64,000 bases of DNA from Phaeoceros laevis (lineage: Eukaryota > Anthocerotophyta > Anthocerotopsida > Notothyladales). Below the pieces are notes generated by a model. The model was not told where the DNA came from and made no database searches. It was given only the letters and a program-made list of their open reading frames with translations. Location of the stretch: positions 31,386 through 95,385 of the forward strand of contig JBNGIQ010008489.1 in the NCBI GenBank assembly GCA_049999765.1, written 5' to 3'. Below, one piece after another: positions 46,276-60,200 of the stretch (the stretch's first letter is position 1; each line of letters opens with the position of its first letter). The position numbers and the translations under genes are program-made.

Positions 46276-46286
46276 CTATAAATAAG
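46276..46286 (+). promoter_or_regulatory. Strong TATA box with no recognised gene downstream
   Basis: CTATAAATAAG fits the plant TATA consensus closely. The 200 bases after it are GC-rich, and an ATG at 46420 opens a 24-codon frame rich in R, P and A that stops at 46494. It may drive a short or noncoding transcript, or be a relic. Confidence 0.4.
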
Positions 46287-46865
46287 TCCCCATTTGCATT
46301 CGGACCACAAGCTACCGCAATCCGGGGCGCCGCTTCCTATTGGCTTGCCTGCCCCCGACTCCAAGAACTCTACTGTGCAAAACGTTGCCGGCGCTCTTCC
46401 GCCTCCGCTACAGCCTACATGAAAGTTAGGCCAGCCCGCCCCCGGCTTGGCGTGGCTGCTCCGGGGGCCTCCGCCTGTTCTGCCACCACTTGACGAGGCT
46501 CTCGTTGTGTTATCCTCTCTCAGGTCGTGTCAAGGTTTCCATTCATATCCACAATTATCTCAAAGTCCTTTCACTTTGCCATCCATGTGAAGCACCTCAC
46601 CGTCAAATCTTGGGGCAATGTGGACCAGACCCCAAAATAAAATTAAGGAGGAATAAGCTAGCCCAATAAGTCACATTTTATGTTACTATTATGGTGGATC
46701 TAGACAAAATATACCATGTTCTAACTATAGAGATGTTTTCCTTAATTCAGAGCGACGTCCTTAACCAAACAACCCTGCTCCAGCTATAAACAAGACAAGG
46801 CTAGTATCAATCAGCCAATAGAGTCATCGGGAGAGGGGCAGGTTTGCTACGAGTATACAAGTTAT

Positions 46866-47489
46866 TTGGAGGTTGATTTTCTACTCCTTGTCAACTATCT
46901 TTGTAGAGTTCAAGGGGTCCACACATCTAAAGAGGCTCAGTGTCGGCATTCATCGAGGTCCACGACAACGTGTCTTCTTCAGAAGAGCAAGCACCCTCGA
47001 CGGCAATGGGTACGGAGCCCAAGATATCTTTGTCGGATCAGGCATTCTCGACAAAGGTTCCAGGAAGCGGGAGCAACAAGCAGGAAAAAAGATCTCAATA
47101 AAGAGGAAAGGCTACTCAAAAAAAGGAATGGAGAGCTGATGAAGTTTTACTCGCCGGAGGTGATGCTCCCAAAGATTGAAAAAGTGATGGCGAGGTAGGA
47201 AGAGTGGAGAAGAAACATGAAGGAAATTCAATTTGGTGAGAGGAAGCGAGCGAAAAAGCAAGTGAAAGAGTGCGAGAAGGAGGAGGCGAAGCTTATGGAA
47301 CAAGAAAACCCCAAGGTGCACACTCCAGCGGAAGAGAAGCGCATCCAAATGACAAATACAAGAAAAAAGATACAGTCTGCATGTTCCACACGCAAGGTTG
47401 CAGCACACAACAATACAGTTTGCCGACGAGTTCAGGTCGCAGTAGCAGTCGTTGCCATATCGTTTGGTGCTTATAGCTTTTTTGCTTAA
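46866..47489 (+). pseudogene. Charged ORF with one in-frame stop and a C-terminal membrane segment
   Basis: Two open stretches, 46866-47198 and 47199-47489, share one frame and are split only by the TAG at 47196-47198. After about 47060 the translation is highly charged (K, E, R), helical, and ends in a hydrophobic tail (VQVAVAVVAISFGAYSFFA) like a tail anchor. The stop overlaps a possible GTAGGA donor, so it could be spliced out, or the gene may be broken. No family recognised. A competing frame (46873-47139) covers the first half. Confidence 0.3.
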
Positions 47490-47938
47490 TATAACTAAGA
47501 TCAGAATGACCTAGGTTACTACTCGTACTACAATTAGTATTCGAACTAAATAGAAAGCAGTGGTTCATGGGGGACGAGGTTTCGGCTAGATTCATCTTTC
47601 GACGCAACACTCTTTATATGAAAAATAGTGTGGTCCCTATCTACAGTAAGTTTTGATGTTTCATACCTATAAATACAGAAAATATAATCAAAGTCAGGGC
47701 TTAAACTGTGTAGTAGCTCTCAAGGGTTATTCACAATGAAAAAGCCCAATCACAGTCACAATAACCTCGAAAGACATCTTTCACAAACACACACCAAATG
47801 TGAGGCATCTTTGGGCGACTTCTAGAGTAATAAAAAAATTGATGTTTTCATTAGCCGGACTCCTCTCTTTTGACATGGATGTGGGTTTTGTACTCAAAAA
47901 AAAGACTACACATGGAAATGTACCGGTGGCGCCATAAC

Positions 47939-48150
47939 CTTTGTTCTCCTACTTCCCTAGAGCCCACCATAACCAGTAAAATCACAACCTTCGTTAACTT
48001 TCCTAAAGCCCACAAGGACCATATTATCAAAAGAGTTCTTTGTTCCTTTGTCCAAACTTCACTAGAGCCCATGAGTACCAATGATACCACGGCCTTTGTT
48101 TCTTTGTCCAAACTTCACTAGAGCCCACTAGTACCAATCGTACCACAACC
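47939..48150. repeat. Degenerate tandem repeat, about 56 bp
   Basis: Units at 48038-48093 and 48094-48149 are about 85 percent alike by eye (cores CTTTGTCCAAACTTCACTAG and AGTACCAAT). Two more diverged units with the CTAGAGCCCAC / CTAAAGCCCAC core precede them. A partial fifth unit starts at 48150. Confidence 0.75.
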
Positions 48151-49943
48151 TTTGCTTCTTCCAGCTTCGCTATCAACCTTGCCTTGGTTGCTTTCATCAG
48201 TCCTTCGAAGGATCATTTCAGCGAGCTCGATTCCCATGCGGAGTCGTCTAGCATAACCTTTCTACTACTACTACATTGCAGAGACTAAGCCCCCCCTTGT
48301 AAGACAGGTCGGCACTTCGCGTTAAAGCGATGTGATTTAAGCGAACTCGAGGTTTATTAATCAAGCACTTGATGATTACAGAGTATACTTGGCTTTGACC
48401 GTGGCTTCACATCTTATTATTTTCATTTTTTGAAGTGTTTCATATATCGTAAGGTTGCTCTATAGAACCACTACATGAACAAAACTATGTTGGAATACCA
48501 AAACTAGTCCTCTTTTTGAATGGAACATACAAACTTGTATATTAAAAGTTAAGCATTCTTTAAAATACTCAGTAATTATTAATCTAGGGTGCAATTAGGG
48601 TTAAACCAACTAGTCATAGAAGTCAAGTGAAGGGAGTAGTACAAGCCCTGCTGAAGCACAACCCACATATAGAAGCTGATAACATGGCGTTGCACATGTG
48701 GTGTCGGCTAGCATGACCTTTTCTACTACTACTACTACATGCTCAATATGTTATCAGCTTATCAATTAGAACAGTACCTTAGGATAAGCTCTTCCTTAAT
48801 GAGCTTGATATCTTGGTTGCTCTGAGATGCTGAGGGCTCCACATCCAACCATTGCACATTCTTGCAAGTTTTGGTTTGGAAGTTTCCTGATGAATGAATG
48901 AACTATCCTTCGTGATCAATCTTTCTGATCCTTTAAAACAGAGCCTCCACCAGCTTTGTGGAAGCATCAAGCTTCTATCTAATTAAGTGTAGGGGTTTTC
49001 TCAATTCTATTGTTTTTTTTACATACTTGGTTAGACTTGATTGTAGTCTTTGACCCATAAGTTTGCATTGTTCAAGCAATATTTTATAACAGAAAAAAAA
49101 TCCACAAGTCCAACTTTGTGGTGCTCTACACAATAGGCAGCTTCTCTTGTAGATATGTGCATGTCATTTGCTTTAGCTTTTTAGGAAAACTTTAATATAA
49201 GTAGTTTGATTCAAGTATGGATTCTTGGACTATTTAATTGTCTTGACATAGTACGCTTTTGTTGTTGTAAGATGGTTGCTCAATCATGGCTGATGGCCTT
49301 CTGGTTGAAGAAATGCCTCTCTAGCTTGTGAGCACAAATAGGCCTATAGCACTAAAGCCAAGGAACTAGTTGTTTCTAAGTTGCACAAACTTGCTTACCA
49401 CATCCAAGTATGAAAAGAGAAAATGTTGTATGCGTCAAGGCTTAAAATAAAACTAAGCGCATTATTCATGTCAAGGGATTATGTTAAAGGAGTATCAAGA
49501 CTCAAGATCAATTTTAGCTTGAGGTGTAGTCTAATTGACACTAAAATTATGCATCTCAAAGTATCATGCAGTGTATATTCTTTAAGAGAGAAAGATATAA
49601 AATATTGTGTACCTAAAGTTCAATTCTTCAAGAGGTGATGAAAATTATTTGAAAACAAAATGATAAGGGAGCATAAAATCAGTCATTCACAACTTTTTCT
49701 GCAATATATTACATTGTTAATGAAATACAAAAATGAAGAGATCCTACAAATTTACAAAAGCAGATCAAATTTGAAATTTCCTATAAAAATATGCTATGAA
49801 TAGTTCTTTTAAAAGATCAGTTTCTGAATCGCATGCATCCACATTGCAAAGAAAAAAAAAATCTGAATGTAGTGGAAGATTAGTTGCCAACCAATGCGAC
49901 AAATCTATTCCTTGTATGCAATGAGGTGGTCGAAAACTTTGGT
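48151..49943. other. AT-rich gene-free stretch
   Basis: No coding frame resembles a protein. Two related segments, about 48243-48275 and 48701-48742, each carry CTAGCAT..ACCTTTTCTACTACTACTA, a short dispersed repeat with an ACT microsatellite. A 12-base inverted repeat (AGCTGATAACAT and its complement) flanks the second at 48675 and 48747. Otherwise nothing seen. Confidence 0.5.
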
Positions 49944-50003
49944 GAGGCCAACTTCCTACGCGTCGGGTTGAGGACAACTTCCGACGCCTCGGAAGTTGGC
50001 CTC
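49944..50003. repeat. 23-base inverted repeat, strong hairpin
   Basis: Arms 49944-49966 and 49981-50003 are complementary at 21 of 23 positions around a 14-base loop. The stem is GC-rich in AT-rich surroundings. It could be the core of a MITE, a small-RNA hairpin or a recombination relic. Confidence 0.8.
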
Positions 50004-53000
50004 AACCTCGGGGCCTTCGATGTGGTGGTGTGAACGGCTCGTCCTAATAAAACCAGCGGAACTTTGAACAAGTCCTCCGGTGTGGACGGCTTTCATAGCA
50101 AAACAAGAGCTCCCCTGGCGCATTACCATGATGGGGAATGCAGCACCTGACAACATACTCTAGCTCGCCTCGGCTTGTTGAGCGGGGAGGAATGATCCTT
50201 GTTAGCATGCCGCTTGCCTGGCCGCACAAACAAATGTGAGAGCGGAGGGACGACCAGATGATAGCGGACGCTTTGCCACTTGCCTGCATTGCTTTCAGGC
50301 CGGCACTGGCTGCGGCTTGTCCAAGGAGAGGCGTGGGCAGGTCTGGAGCACTTGACTGGATGCGCAAGCTGCGCTTGAATGTGCAAGCTGCAGGATCCCT
50401 CTGATTGGCTTGGCTGCAGCAGGGCGAGGAGATGGCCCAGCCAGGAAAAGGACTTTCGCACGCGGGACAGGACGGAGGCTCTATGCATAATACTAGCCTG
50501 GCCGTAGAAGATGGTGAGCAATTCCAGCTTTTGGTGGGGCATCTGTTGGTTAAAAGATGGTTTTGTCTCTGGTTAAGCAGGACGATAAGGCCAGACCTTG
50601 CTCTCCATCAGTTCCAGCGTGGCCTGCCACAAATGTTCATATCGAGCCATTTCCTGATTGTGGCCCTCTGTAGTGCCCTCAGGTTGTTCTGAAATGTGGC
50701 ACGGTCCAAATATGTAAGATGAGGGACAGACTGGTTCTAGATTTTCAGCAACCTCTTGCACATGATCTGTTCTTGTAAAGTCATTGAACAGATCGTGCAC
50801 CACATGAATTTGGGCAGGTTAGGTTTCACCCGCTGCCCTTCGAGGCATTCATTGCTAGTTCGACACGCAGAGTTTTCCATCAGCAATTTCCAGGTGTACG
50901 GCAGCCTTGCGCTTCCACCACTTTTGGTGCAAAACATGGAAGTAACGAAAAATCCAGCCCCCGCTCCCAGTTTACCAGGAATGAATCAAGCCATCCATGT
51001 TGGAATGCTGATTACTATGCACACGGTGGGAGGGTAGCTAACATACATTTCAACATGCACAATGACTACTTTGTGGCCTTACTGAATCAGTCAGTGCATG
51101 AGAGTCGACATTCCTGTCATTTGTGGATGCCTGCCTGCAGAAAAATGCCGGATAAGTGTCCAACAACAGAGCAGGTGATTTTTCTTTGTAAATGCTGATC
51201 ACACGCAGTTCTTGCTGGATTTGGTCTCCTGGTGAGTAGTCCCAGCTGCCAGATGCTGTAGTGCCAGGGTATGCATGTGTGCTCGTAGACACCTAGGGAT
51301 AACTTCAAAAGGCACAAAGTAGGCTTACTTAACGTGCATAGGGAGAAGCAATTGTGTGGAATTTTGTTTTGCAACAAGGCAGTAAAAATACGGTGTGTAA
51401 ATATCTTGTGTTTCTATGTGCAGTTGCTGTCCTATCCTCTTACAAAGAAGTATAAAAAATACCTAAGTACCTGCCAGGTTTCACAGCAGGTTCTTTGATC
51501 CTATGGAGCACTTGACAGGCCTGTCTGATGTATGTTGATCCAAGATTACTCAGTGTCGCTTTGTTTATCCATGAGCTGATTTGGAGTCCATAAGCTCGGT
51601 TGACTCATGGGAAATTGACCTCGAAATAACCAATGGCTTAACCGTGGGTCTCTGTGTTGAATACTTGCAGGGCTTCTCGTTTAACTGATACTTGCTTTTT
51701 GATGGCACAGAGCAGAAATCTGCTCATATGGAAGCGTTGTACTGACGGAACTAAACTCTGAGGTGTTTAGGTTTTGGTTGCTGAACGTATTAGACTTGGT
51801 ATGGTTGCCTCTTGGAAGGCAGGTTGAATCTAACAGTCCTCTTGATCCACATGGCCCTCTCAGATGAATACCTTCACGTGGAGATTGCCAACAAGGTATT
51901 TAGTTCTTAAGCTGTGTCACTCTCCGTGTGTGTTAAACACTGGTCATGCCTACCACCAATAGCTTCAAACCAATTTGGTTACTTCGGAGACTTATGTCTG
52001 GCACATTACTCTGCACAGGCTTTGGTCTAGCAGCGCATCGTGTTGAGCTACTCCTCTACATGGTGTAGCTTTTCAACGGTAACTCTGTCAGGTTAGCATC
52101 GAGTAGAATGGCTTTCTGTCTGCTTTCAGTTGTTGTAACATGATGTACAGAAGCAACTGATCCACTTTTGCCAGTGGAGGGAAGTATTTCTCAGCTATTC
52201 TGTCAGTTTGCATGAGAGTGCCAACACAAAATGTAACTCCACTGGCTGCTGGTTATCGCTGTTGTAACAATGCTAGCTTCTCTTGGATTTGGTGGTGGAC
52301 CGGAGACCACTTCGACGGTCCAGCAGTTCTTGGATTAGAGGTGAGCTAATGCTGCCAAGCAAGTCCGAGTGTTCCTTCTCTGTGGTAGTACCCTTTTCTG
52401 TGATGTTGTTGACTTAAGCTAGAGTACTCTGTAGTGTCTTCTATTTTGTAACCTTTCATTTAGTTGCAGAGTGGTTTTTCCCCCAAGCACCGATTAATGA
52501 ACCTGTTTCTGGATGTGGATGGCGTCCAGTCTTGCCAGGCTTGGGTGCGGTCTTTTGAATTATGTCAACACTTATCTGCTGAAGGCTGGAAAATGAGCAT
52601 CTCAACAGGTGGGGCGATATGTACCTGGCCCAGAAGACAATTGCTATTCAGGCAAGTCCCGCCGGTAAAGTGTACTAAAAGTTCTATTATGTACTGGTTT
52701 ACAGCTCCCATTGTAGACTAGATATGACACTATCACTTGGTAGGTGCTTGTCATTTTCATTCAGTTGCAGGGTTGGATTTTAGGGTAAGGTAGGGCTTTT
52801 TATGGTAGTTGTATTTAGTATTTATGCATACAAAGCGAAGTACTATATTTAATATCATTAAGATATTTATGATCTATTCTGTATTTTTTATTTAGACAAG
52901 CATTTATCATGCTGTAACATCAATCCTAAGGACAAATAACACCTAAAACAACCCCCCATAGAGAAGAAAATACCCAATATAATAAATGGCACAACAGCAA

Positions 53001-53110
53001 ATACCACCTAGTATTGCATGTATGATTGTAAGAGTTTAACAACAAATAATACAAATGACATCTAGGAAAGGAGCCTAATAGAAAATGAGTTGACATAACA
53101 CCTACATGAC
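50004..53110. other. Gene-poor stretch
   Basis: About 3.1 kb of mixed composition up to about 52780 and AT-rich after it. Open frames are short, lack family resemblance and overlap one another on both strands. I could not find an exon series. An unspliced or noncoding transcript cannot be excluded. Confidence 0.45.
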
Positions 53111-53397
53111 TAGTCTAACAACAAATGAGGCCTAACTACCAATAACACACGTCTTAGTATGATACCTCAAGTTTGAGAAACAAATGTAGAATTTGGTGGT
53201 GATGCAGGTTTTGCGTACACTACTAAGCACAAAACTAAATAATAGAGTTATGAGTCTAACAATCAATGAAGTAACTACAAATAATATATGTCTTTGTATG
53301 ATATCTCATGTGTGAGCAACAAAAATAAAATAAATATAATCAAGTCATGATGCTGGTTGTTTGCACACTACTAAGTACAAAACTAAATATAGAGTTC
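53111..53397. repeat. Diverged tandem duplication, about 143 bp
   Basis: Units 53111-53250 and 53251-53397 share GTCTAACAA..AATGA, CTTTGTATGATA/CTTAGTATGATA, a GATGC(A/T)GGTT stretch and CACTACTAAG.ACAAAACTAAATA. The DNA is AT-rich and noncoding. Confidence 0.8.
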
Positions 53398-54218
53398 TAC
53401 TTATACTACAGAATATGGGTATCAAATTATAGGGATACTACTAGGTCTATAAATTTCAAATATGTCACTCAATATATCTAATCTTCATACATATATAAAT
53501 ACTAATTGAATTCTACAATTGTCTTTGCATGAAAATTTATTTATTGCATGGTCCATTTTGATTTTATACTGGTTCCTATACATAAATGCAGTTTAAATAA
53601 GCAAGCCACACATTCGGTCATCATCTTGAATTTACATGGGAACTGGATGCAAGTATACATCAGTTGTTTTTATGCAAGGAGACAAAAGTATACAGCCCTC
53701 ATGACATGAAATTCTAGGAAGTTCCAATAATATCTTTATGAAAACTTGATACACATGTCATTATTGATCTTGCAACTGCGGGTTTATTGGCAATAAAATT
53801 CATTATCAGCATGGACATCTTCGACTCAGGATGATTATGGAAGCTCAAGTTTTTGCAATGCAAACCTGTGTCATGGAAAAAATCAAACTTTGAACAGTAA
53901 CCCTGAGACTGGACTTATGAAGAAACCAAATGTGATGTACACTTGCCGCTTTCATTGAAAATTTCAAAAAATGGAACTACTTACCAAGTGTAACAATGAT
54001 TTCGATACAGTATTAAGAGTAATAAGATGGCATATCAAGAGTGTTAAATGTTGTCTTTGGGACTTCACACTTCATGGATACATGGACTCGGTGCCTTGGA
54101 GGTTGTGTTCATTGTGCTCATACAAGTAGAGAGGTACATGGGGTTATATTAGACTCCGGGCTATTCCATTGACTTTTCCTATAGCAAATTGAGCGTGCAA
54201 GGTGCCTCCTAACAAAAC
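53398..54218. other. AT-rich upstream region of the NT-C2 gene
   Basis: About 820 bases with no supported feature. It should contain the promoter and 5' UTR of the gene that starts at 54219. An in-frame stop at 54210-54212 rules out a longer first exon. Confidence 0.45.
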
Positions 54219-57200
54219 ATGGATAAATTAAGTGAATTGAAGGAAAGAATCACTTTCAAATTCTCTTTTCGGGCCACACAGGTTCTATGCTTGTGCCATT
54301 TATTTAATACATGGCACCATGGTACCTATATGAAGGACAATATACTTTACTTGATTGATTGATTAATTGACCTTGTTCCTATTAGCTTTAACTAAGAGCA
54401 GTTTCATACTTCAGGTACCAAAAGGTTGCAATAAATTGGTTGTTTCCATGGTGTCGTCATTGACGGGAAAGGCAAGCCTCAAAACCTCGAAAGCTGTGGT
54501 CAAGGAAGGACAATGTTCATGGAGTGAAACCGTAATGAAAGCTACAAAACTAACTATAAGTCCAGATGGCAGCTCCTATGACCCGAAGATATATAAGTTT
54601 ATTGTCTCTAAGGTTTCTATATTTTCATTTATCCCTTTGAGTTAAACTCTTATTTTTATAGGCTTTACGTCCCTATGATGATATTCATTATATGATATAT
54701 TTATCTCTTGGTGTTGAGTTAGGGCTCAACCCATTCTGATATCATTGGGGAGGCCGAAATGGATGTTGCAGTTCTAGCAACATCTAATAGCGAGGCACAC
54801 ATCAGTTTGGTGCTGAAAAATTGCATGGCTGGGACAGTGCTACATGTATGGTTCTAGTGGACATGCCTCCTCTCCAAAATTGCCCTCTATTAGAATGGGA
54901 TTCATTTATTTTTCTAATGCCCAAAAACTAGACTTCGATATTTAACATGTTTTGCTCTCTGCCTTTTTACAGGTTCTAGTCCAATGCATCACTCCCATAC
55001 ATGGACGTAGGTGCGATTCTTTGATCCTTGATGGTTTTATGATGGCCTTTCAAGGTTCAGCTTTTAAAGGCAACATTAAATTAAGAGAAATTCTTACAAC
55101 ATATTTTTCAATCCCGGCTCTTGGGCAGGCTTTCACCTCCAACACGGTCTCACAACCCTATTACTCAAGACAAGTTAATTGAAGTGGTGAGTGATGTAGT
55201 TCTATCTACTATGGAGCTTGGAAACTTAATTAAGTCAGTTGAGGTGACCACATGAGGGACCAAACAGCCTTTGCATAAGCCGAAATCTACTAAGTTTTTC
55301 GTATTATGGTCCCAGGAACCAACCTCACTTCAAGAACATGAGAGTACTATTGAAATGGGGATGCCAAGTGAGAGATTAGTTGAGTCGGGAAGCTGCATGC
55401 AAATGAAATGGACGAATCAGAAAAAGCTGGTAGAACATCTTCATGCTATTGTACAGAGTCTTGAAAAGAAAATTGCAACTCTATACATACATCTTACCAA
55501 AGTGAAATTATTAATTCAGCTCACTTCCACAAGTAGAATTCGAGTTTTCTTATGAAGTAAGCCTAACAAATGCAGGGATTACGTGAACAATCCGCAACTC
55601 ATGAAAGATCCGAGCTCAAGGCTTACAGTCATGGTGATTTGGAGAAGGGTTGTAATAATGTGGAGAGGCTATTAAACAAAGTTGGCAAGTCAGAGGATCA
55701 AATCAAAGATTTCATGGACAACCCTATATTACATACAACAATACGTGCTGAGCTACAATCCAGAATTGATGGGCTCGAGGAAGTGAAAAGACAATTGGAA
55801 TCCCGATTATTGGACGAACAAAAAAGAAAATACCAATTGTTTCAGAAGGCCATTGCACACTCGGAGGCTATCGAGGAGATGGACGTCAAAATTGGACATC
55901 TAGAGCTTGGCAGAGTTGATTTGGAAAAACAATTACAGAAGGCTTTAGAGGACAGTATGTATAGTAGATCTCATGTACAAAAACTCCACGAACAGCTAGC
56001 AGAAAAGGAGATTGAGAGTAAATGCTATCCTCAACGACTAGGATCTATAGAAGTAGAAAAACTCATCGACCGAATCGGTAGATATGAGAACCAAATCAAA
56101 GAGTATCTAGAAAGGCATCACGTTTCAAGCACAAAGAAATCTGAGTATGACTCAAAAATTCAGGGATTGGAGTCTCTTAAAGTTCAATTGGAAAGGCAAC
56201 TAGCAGAAGAAACAAGAAAAAGCATTGACTTATCAAATATGTTGTACTTGCACGCAAATACAGCTGAAGACAAAGATGCCAAAGTTGCTCACCTGCAAAA
56301 CTTGAAGCTTGAATTAGAGAAGCAACTTTTTGAAGCTTTGGAGGTTGGTAGGCTTGCTGGTGTGCAGAATGATGAATTAAAAGAGCAAGTTATAGTGCTC
56401 CAAGCCCAACTGGAGAAACGGCTATTAAAAGAAGGAGATAGTGATAAGGATTGTTTAGACTGCTTACCATCGAACTTACATAAATGTACAGTCCCTGCAA
56501 GTGAACTGGAAGCGAGAATTCACACCGCTGAGCTGGAAAAGGCAGAATTGCAAAAGCAGCTAATGAATGCTTTAGAGGTAGGGGAGAGACATAAGGTCCA
56601 CATTCGAGAATTACGTGAGCAACTAGCTGAGAAAAAAGAAGAGGCCTCTGAAAACCCTGAAGTGGAAGCTCTTCTCAATAGAATTGATCGATCTGAGGAG
56701 CAAATCAAACAATTTCTCGAACATCATCTAATGCCCAGTTCCAAGCGGCTAGTCATGGAGTCAAAAATTGATGAATTAGAGTCTCTTAGAACCCACCTCG
56801 AAACTCAACTCGTGAATGAAAGGAGAACAAGCCAAAATAAGTTTGATGAACTTCAGCAACATAAGAATATTTACACCATATCCTTGTCAGATGAGATGAT
56901 AGAGCTAAGAAGACATCTACAAAATGTCGAAAAGGAAAATGAGGAGCTCAAAAGGCAAAACCAACAACCAATTGCCTTGATTATGCGTGTAGAGTCACGA
57001 GATGAACTTCTCCACAAACAGCTTCAAGAAGCTCATGAAGAAGGTAGACTGACCAAAGCTCAGGTTCATGAGCTTCAGAGCCAAGTTACAAATAAACTTT
57101 CTAAAATCGAAAGAATGGAATTGCAATTGGTAGAGCTTGAGAGTGCCAGGATTAAATTAAACGAGCAGCTTTTTCACTCACACGAGGATAGGAGACAAAG

Positions 57201-60200
57201 ATTATCTCACATTGATGTTTTACAGGTAAAATTAGCAGCCTTTGATCAACAAATAGAATCAAAAGTTGATGACTTGCGAAAAGCAAGAGATTCGTTGGAA
57301 GGTAGGTTAAGGGAGCTTCAAATAGAGCTTGATGTGGATAAACTACTGGATCATGAAACTGATGAGGATGAAGAGACACTCTCAAGGAATAGCTTAGAGT
57401 CTCGTCTCGTGATGTTTGAGAAAGAGAATGCAAGGTCGTTAAGATTAACTTTCGCGTTAGAAAAGCATGTCGTTTCACTATCGAGGCAAAAAGATGATTT
57501 AGAAAGAAGGTTGGAGTGCTCACAAAGTATGTTGGCCAGTTATAGTGCTGAGCTTGAGGAGCTTCGCAGCCAACCGACACAACAAATATCGTTGGTTATG
57601 AATGTAAAGTCAAGAGATGAAGCTATTGAAAGGCAACTCCTTGAAGCTGAAGAACAGGGCCGACTCAACAAGTCTGAGGTCAAAGCGCTTCACAAACTGC
57701 TAAGTGCACATTCTAAAAAGATTGCAGAAATGGAGTCAAGGGCGAACGAGCTTGAGAAAACAAAAATTGCACTTGAGGACCAGTTGGCCCATTCTAAAGA
57801 AGATAAAAGACGGAGCCTGTCGCATCTTGATATGTTACAGATCCGTATAGCCGCTTGTGAAAAAGAAATTAAGTCTAAGGTTGAGCAGCTACAGAAGGCA
57901 CGTTCGGGACTAGAGTCTAGACTACAAGAATTCCAAATTGATTTGGAGATGGAACCACCTGCAAGTGATGTGCTATTACATTTTGCTAACGAGGATGTTG
58001 ACTACAACTCAAGTAACTTGGAAGAGCAACTCAAGGTACTCGAGCGAGAAAATGGGAAGTTTTTGCACATTATCACAAAACTAGAACGACAAGTAGTAGC
58101 CTTGTCGGGGGACAACACAAAGTTAAGCAAACAAGTAGAAAATCTTAAAATAGAAAATGAGGAGCTTCGAGGCCAACCTCCACAACGGGTTGACTTAGTT
58201 ATGCATGTAGCATCAAGGGATGAAGTTATTGAAAAAAAACTTCAAGAAGCTGAACATGAGGGTAGGTTGACCAAAACTCAGGTCCAAGAGCTTGATAGCC
58301 AACTGAAAGAGAAACTGCATAGGATTGAGGAAATGGAATCACGTGTAATAGAGCTTGAAAACACTCGAGAAAAATTGGAGGAGCAACTATCACATTCATA
58401 TGAGGATAGAAAGCAAAGGTTGTCTCATATTGATGTTTTGCAAGGAAGAATCGCAAAGTTTGACAAGGAGATAGACTCAAAGGTTGACAACCTAAAAAAA
58501 GCAAGAGCTTCATTAGTGGAGAGATTAAAAGATCTCCAAATAGACGTTGCTTTGGATGATCCGCTAGAGGATGGAAACATCAACCACTGGCAAGAAATTG
58601 GAGAAAAAAGATCAATCTCAAACAATATGGAGGCTCGGCTTCAGTCATATGAGGAAGAGAACACCAGATGCATGAGAATCATCTCTACTCTAGAGGAGCG
58701 GATAATAGTGTTGTCAAGCCAGAAGATGGACTTGACAACACATTTAGATCGCTGTCAACGTGAACTAATCAGTTGTAAAAATCAGATCCAAGACCTTCAC
58801 AAACAACCTTCTCATACAGTAGCCTTGGTAATGAATGTAGCGGCGAAGGATGAACTACTGGAGAGCAAGCTTCTTAAAGCTCAGGAAGAACATCAGCTTA
58901 CTAGCTCTCAAAATTTTGAATTGCAAAACCAATTGTTTGCCCAAGTAGAATCAATTAAGCGTATGGAGGATAAGATCGAAGAGCTTGAGAGTATGCGAAG
59001 CAAGCTGGAGAATCAACTTATCCAATCACATGAAGAGAGGAGGCAAAGCATCTCACACCTTGACATGTTACAGATTCAACTAGCAGCTTTTGATGTCGAG
59101 ATAGAAAGTAGAGTTGATGGTCTTCAAAAAGCAAGAATCTCCTTGGAGAGCAAAATGCAGGTTCTTCGAGATGACGTCCAATCACAGGATGATGCAAATT
59201 TTCAACCCATGCATCATTTGGCTTTTGCATATGATGACATTGATAATGCTGATGGATCAATTTACAATGAAGACTCCAATTTATCAGCTTCGAATTTGAA
59301 GTTGCAAGCAAGGATGAAAGCTTTTGAAAGAGAGAACACATCATTTGTTGCCATGCATGCTAAATTGGAGACACAACTTTTATCCTTAGTGGATGAGAGA
59401 GATATGTACAAGACAGAAAACAGGCGAGCTAAAGAGGAGCTAGCCGACCTAAGGGACCAAATTGACACGCATCTTAGTGCAAAAATGAGGCTAGAAACAA
59501 TCGCTCAAACATTGAGGCAAAACAAAGACAATTTGGAGAGCCAGTTGAAGGAATTTGAGGATGGAAATGCTCAGTTGTCACAAGTTGTTCATGAACTTCA
59601 GCAAAGATTGGAGTCTTTGAAAGAGGAGAACGCTCAGTATAAGCTGGAAATAGATTCATATAAGTCTATAAATCTGACTAGACGCATTGATGAGGAATTA
59701 GAAAAGAATATAAGTGATATTGCAGCGGACAACCTTCAACTAATGCAAACTATAGCTCGTTTAGAAAATGAGCTAGTCCAAGTATCGGAAGAATGTTCTA
59801 ATTTTAAATTGCAATTGGGAGCTATGCACAATGCCCATATGCCTGGTGCATCAAATGAACGTAGTATCATAGATTTGGAATCAGAACTTGAAGAGCTGAA
59901 GAGGAGCAAAGACAATATGGAGCATCAACTTAAGAAACGAATCGAAGGGCTCTTGCTTGCTTTAGACGAGCACGACAAGAAAGCCACAGAAGGATCCAAT
60001 ACAACATCCGGTCAGGCAAAGCACAAAGCTCTTCACGTGGTGCAAGAGGCTATTGAGCTTAGATCAGAAGAGCTTATTTGCAAGGAAAAAATGCGACAAA
60101 TGCAGGAGTTGGTGAGGCAAGCAACTGTAGAAGCAATTTCGATAAAAGCAGAATTTGACGCTAAAGTACAAGATCTCGAGATGGAGTGTCATGCCTCAAA

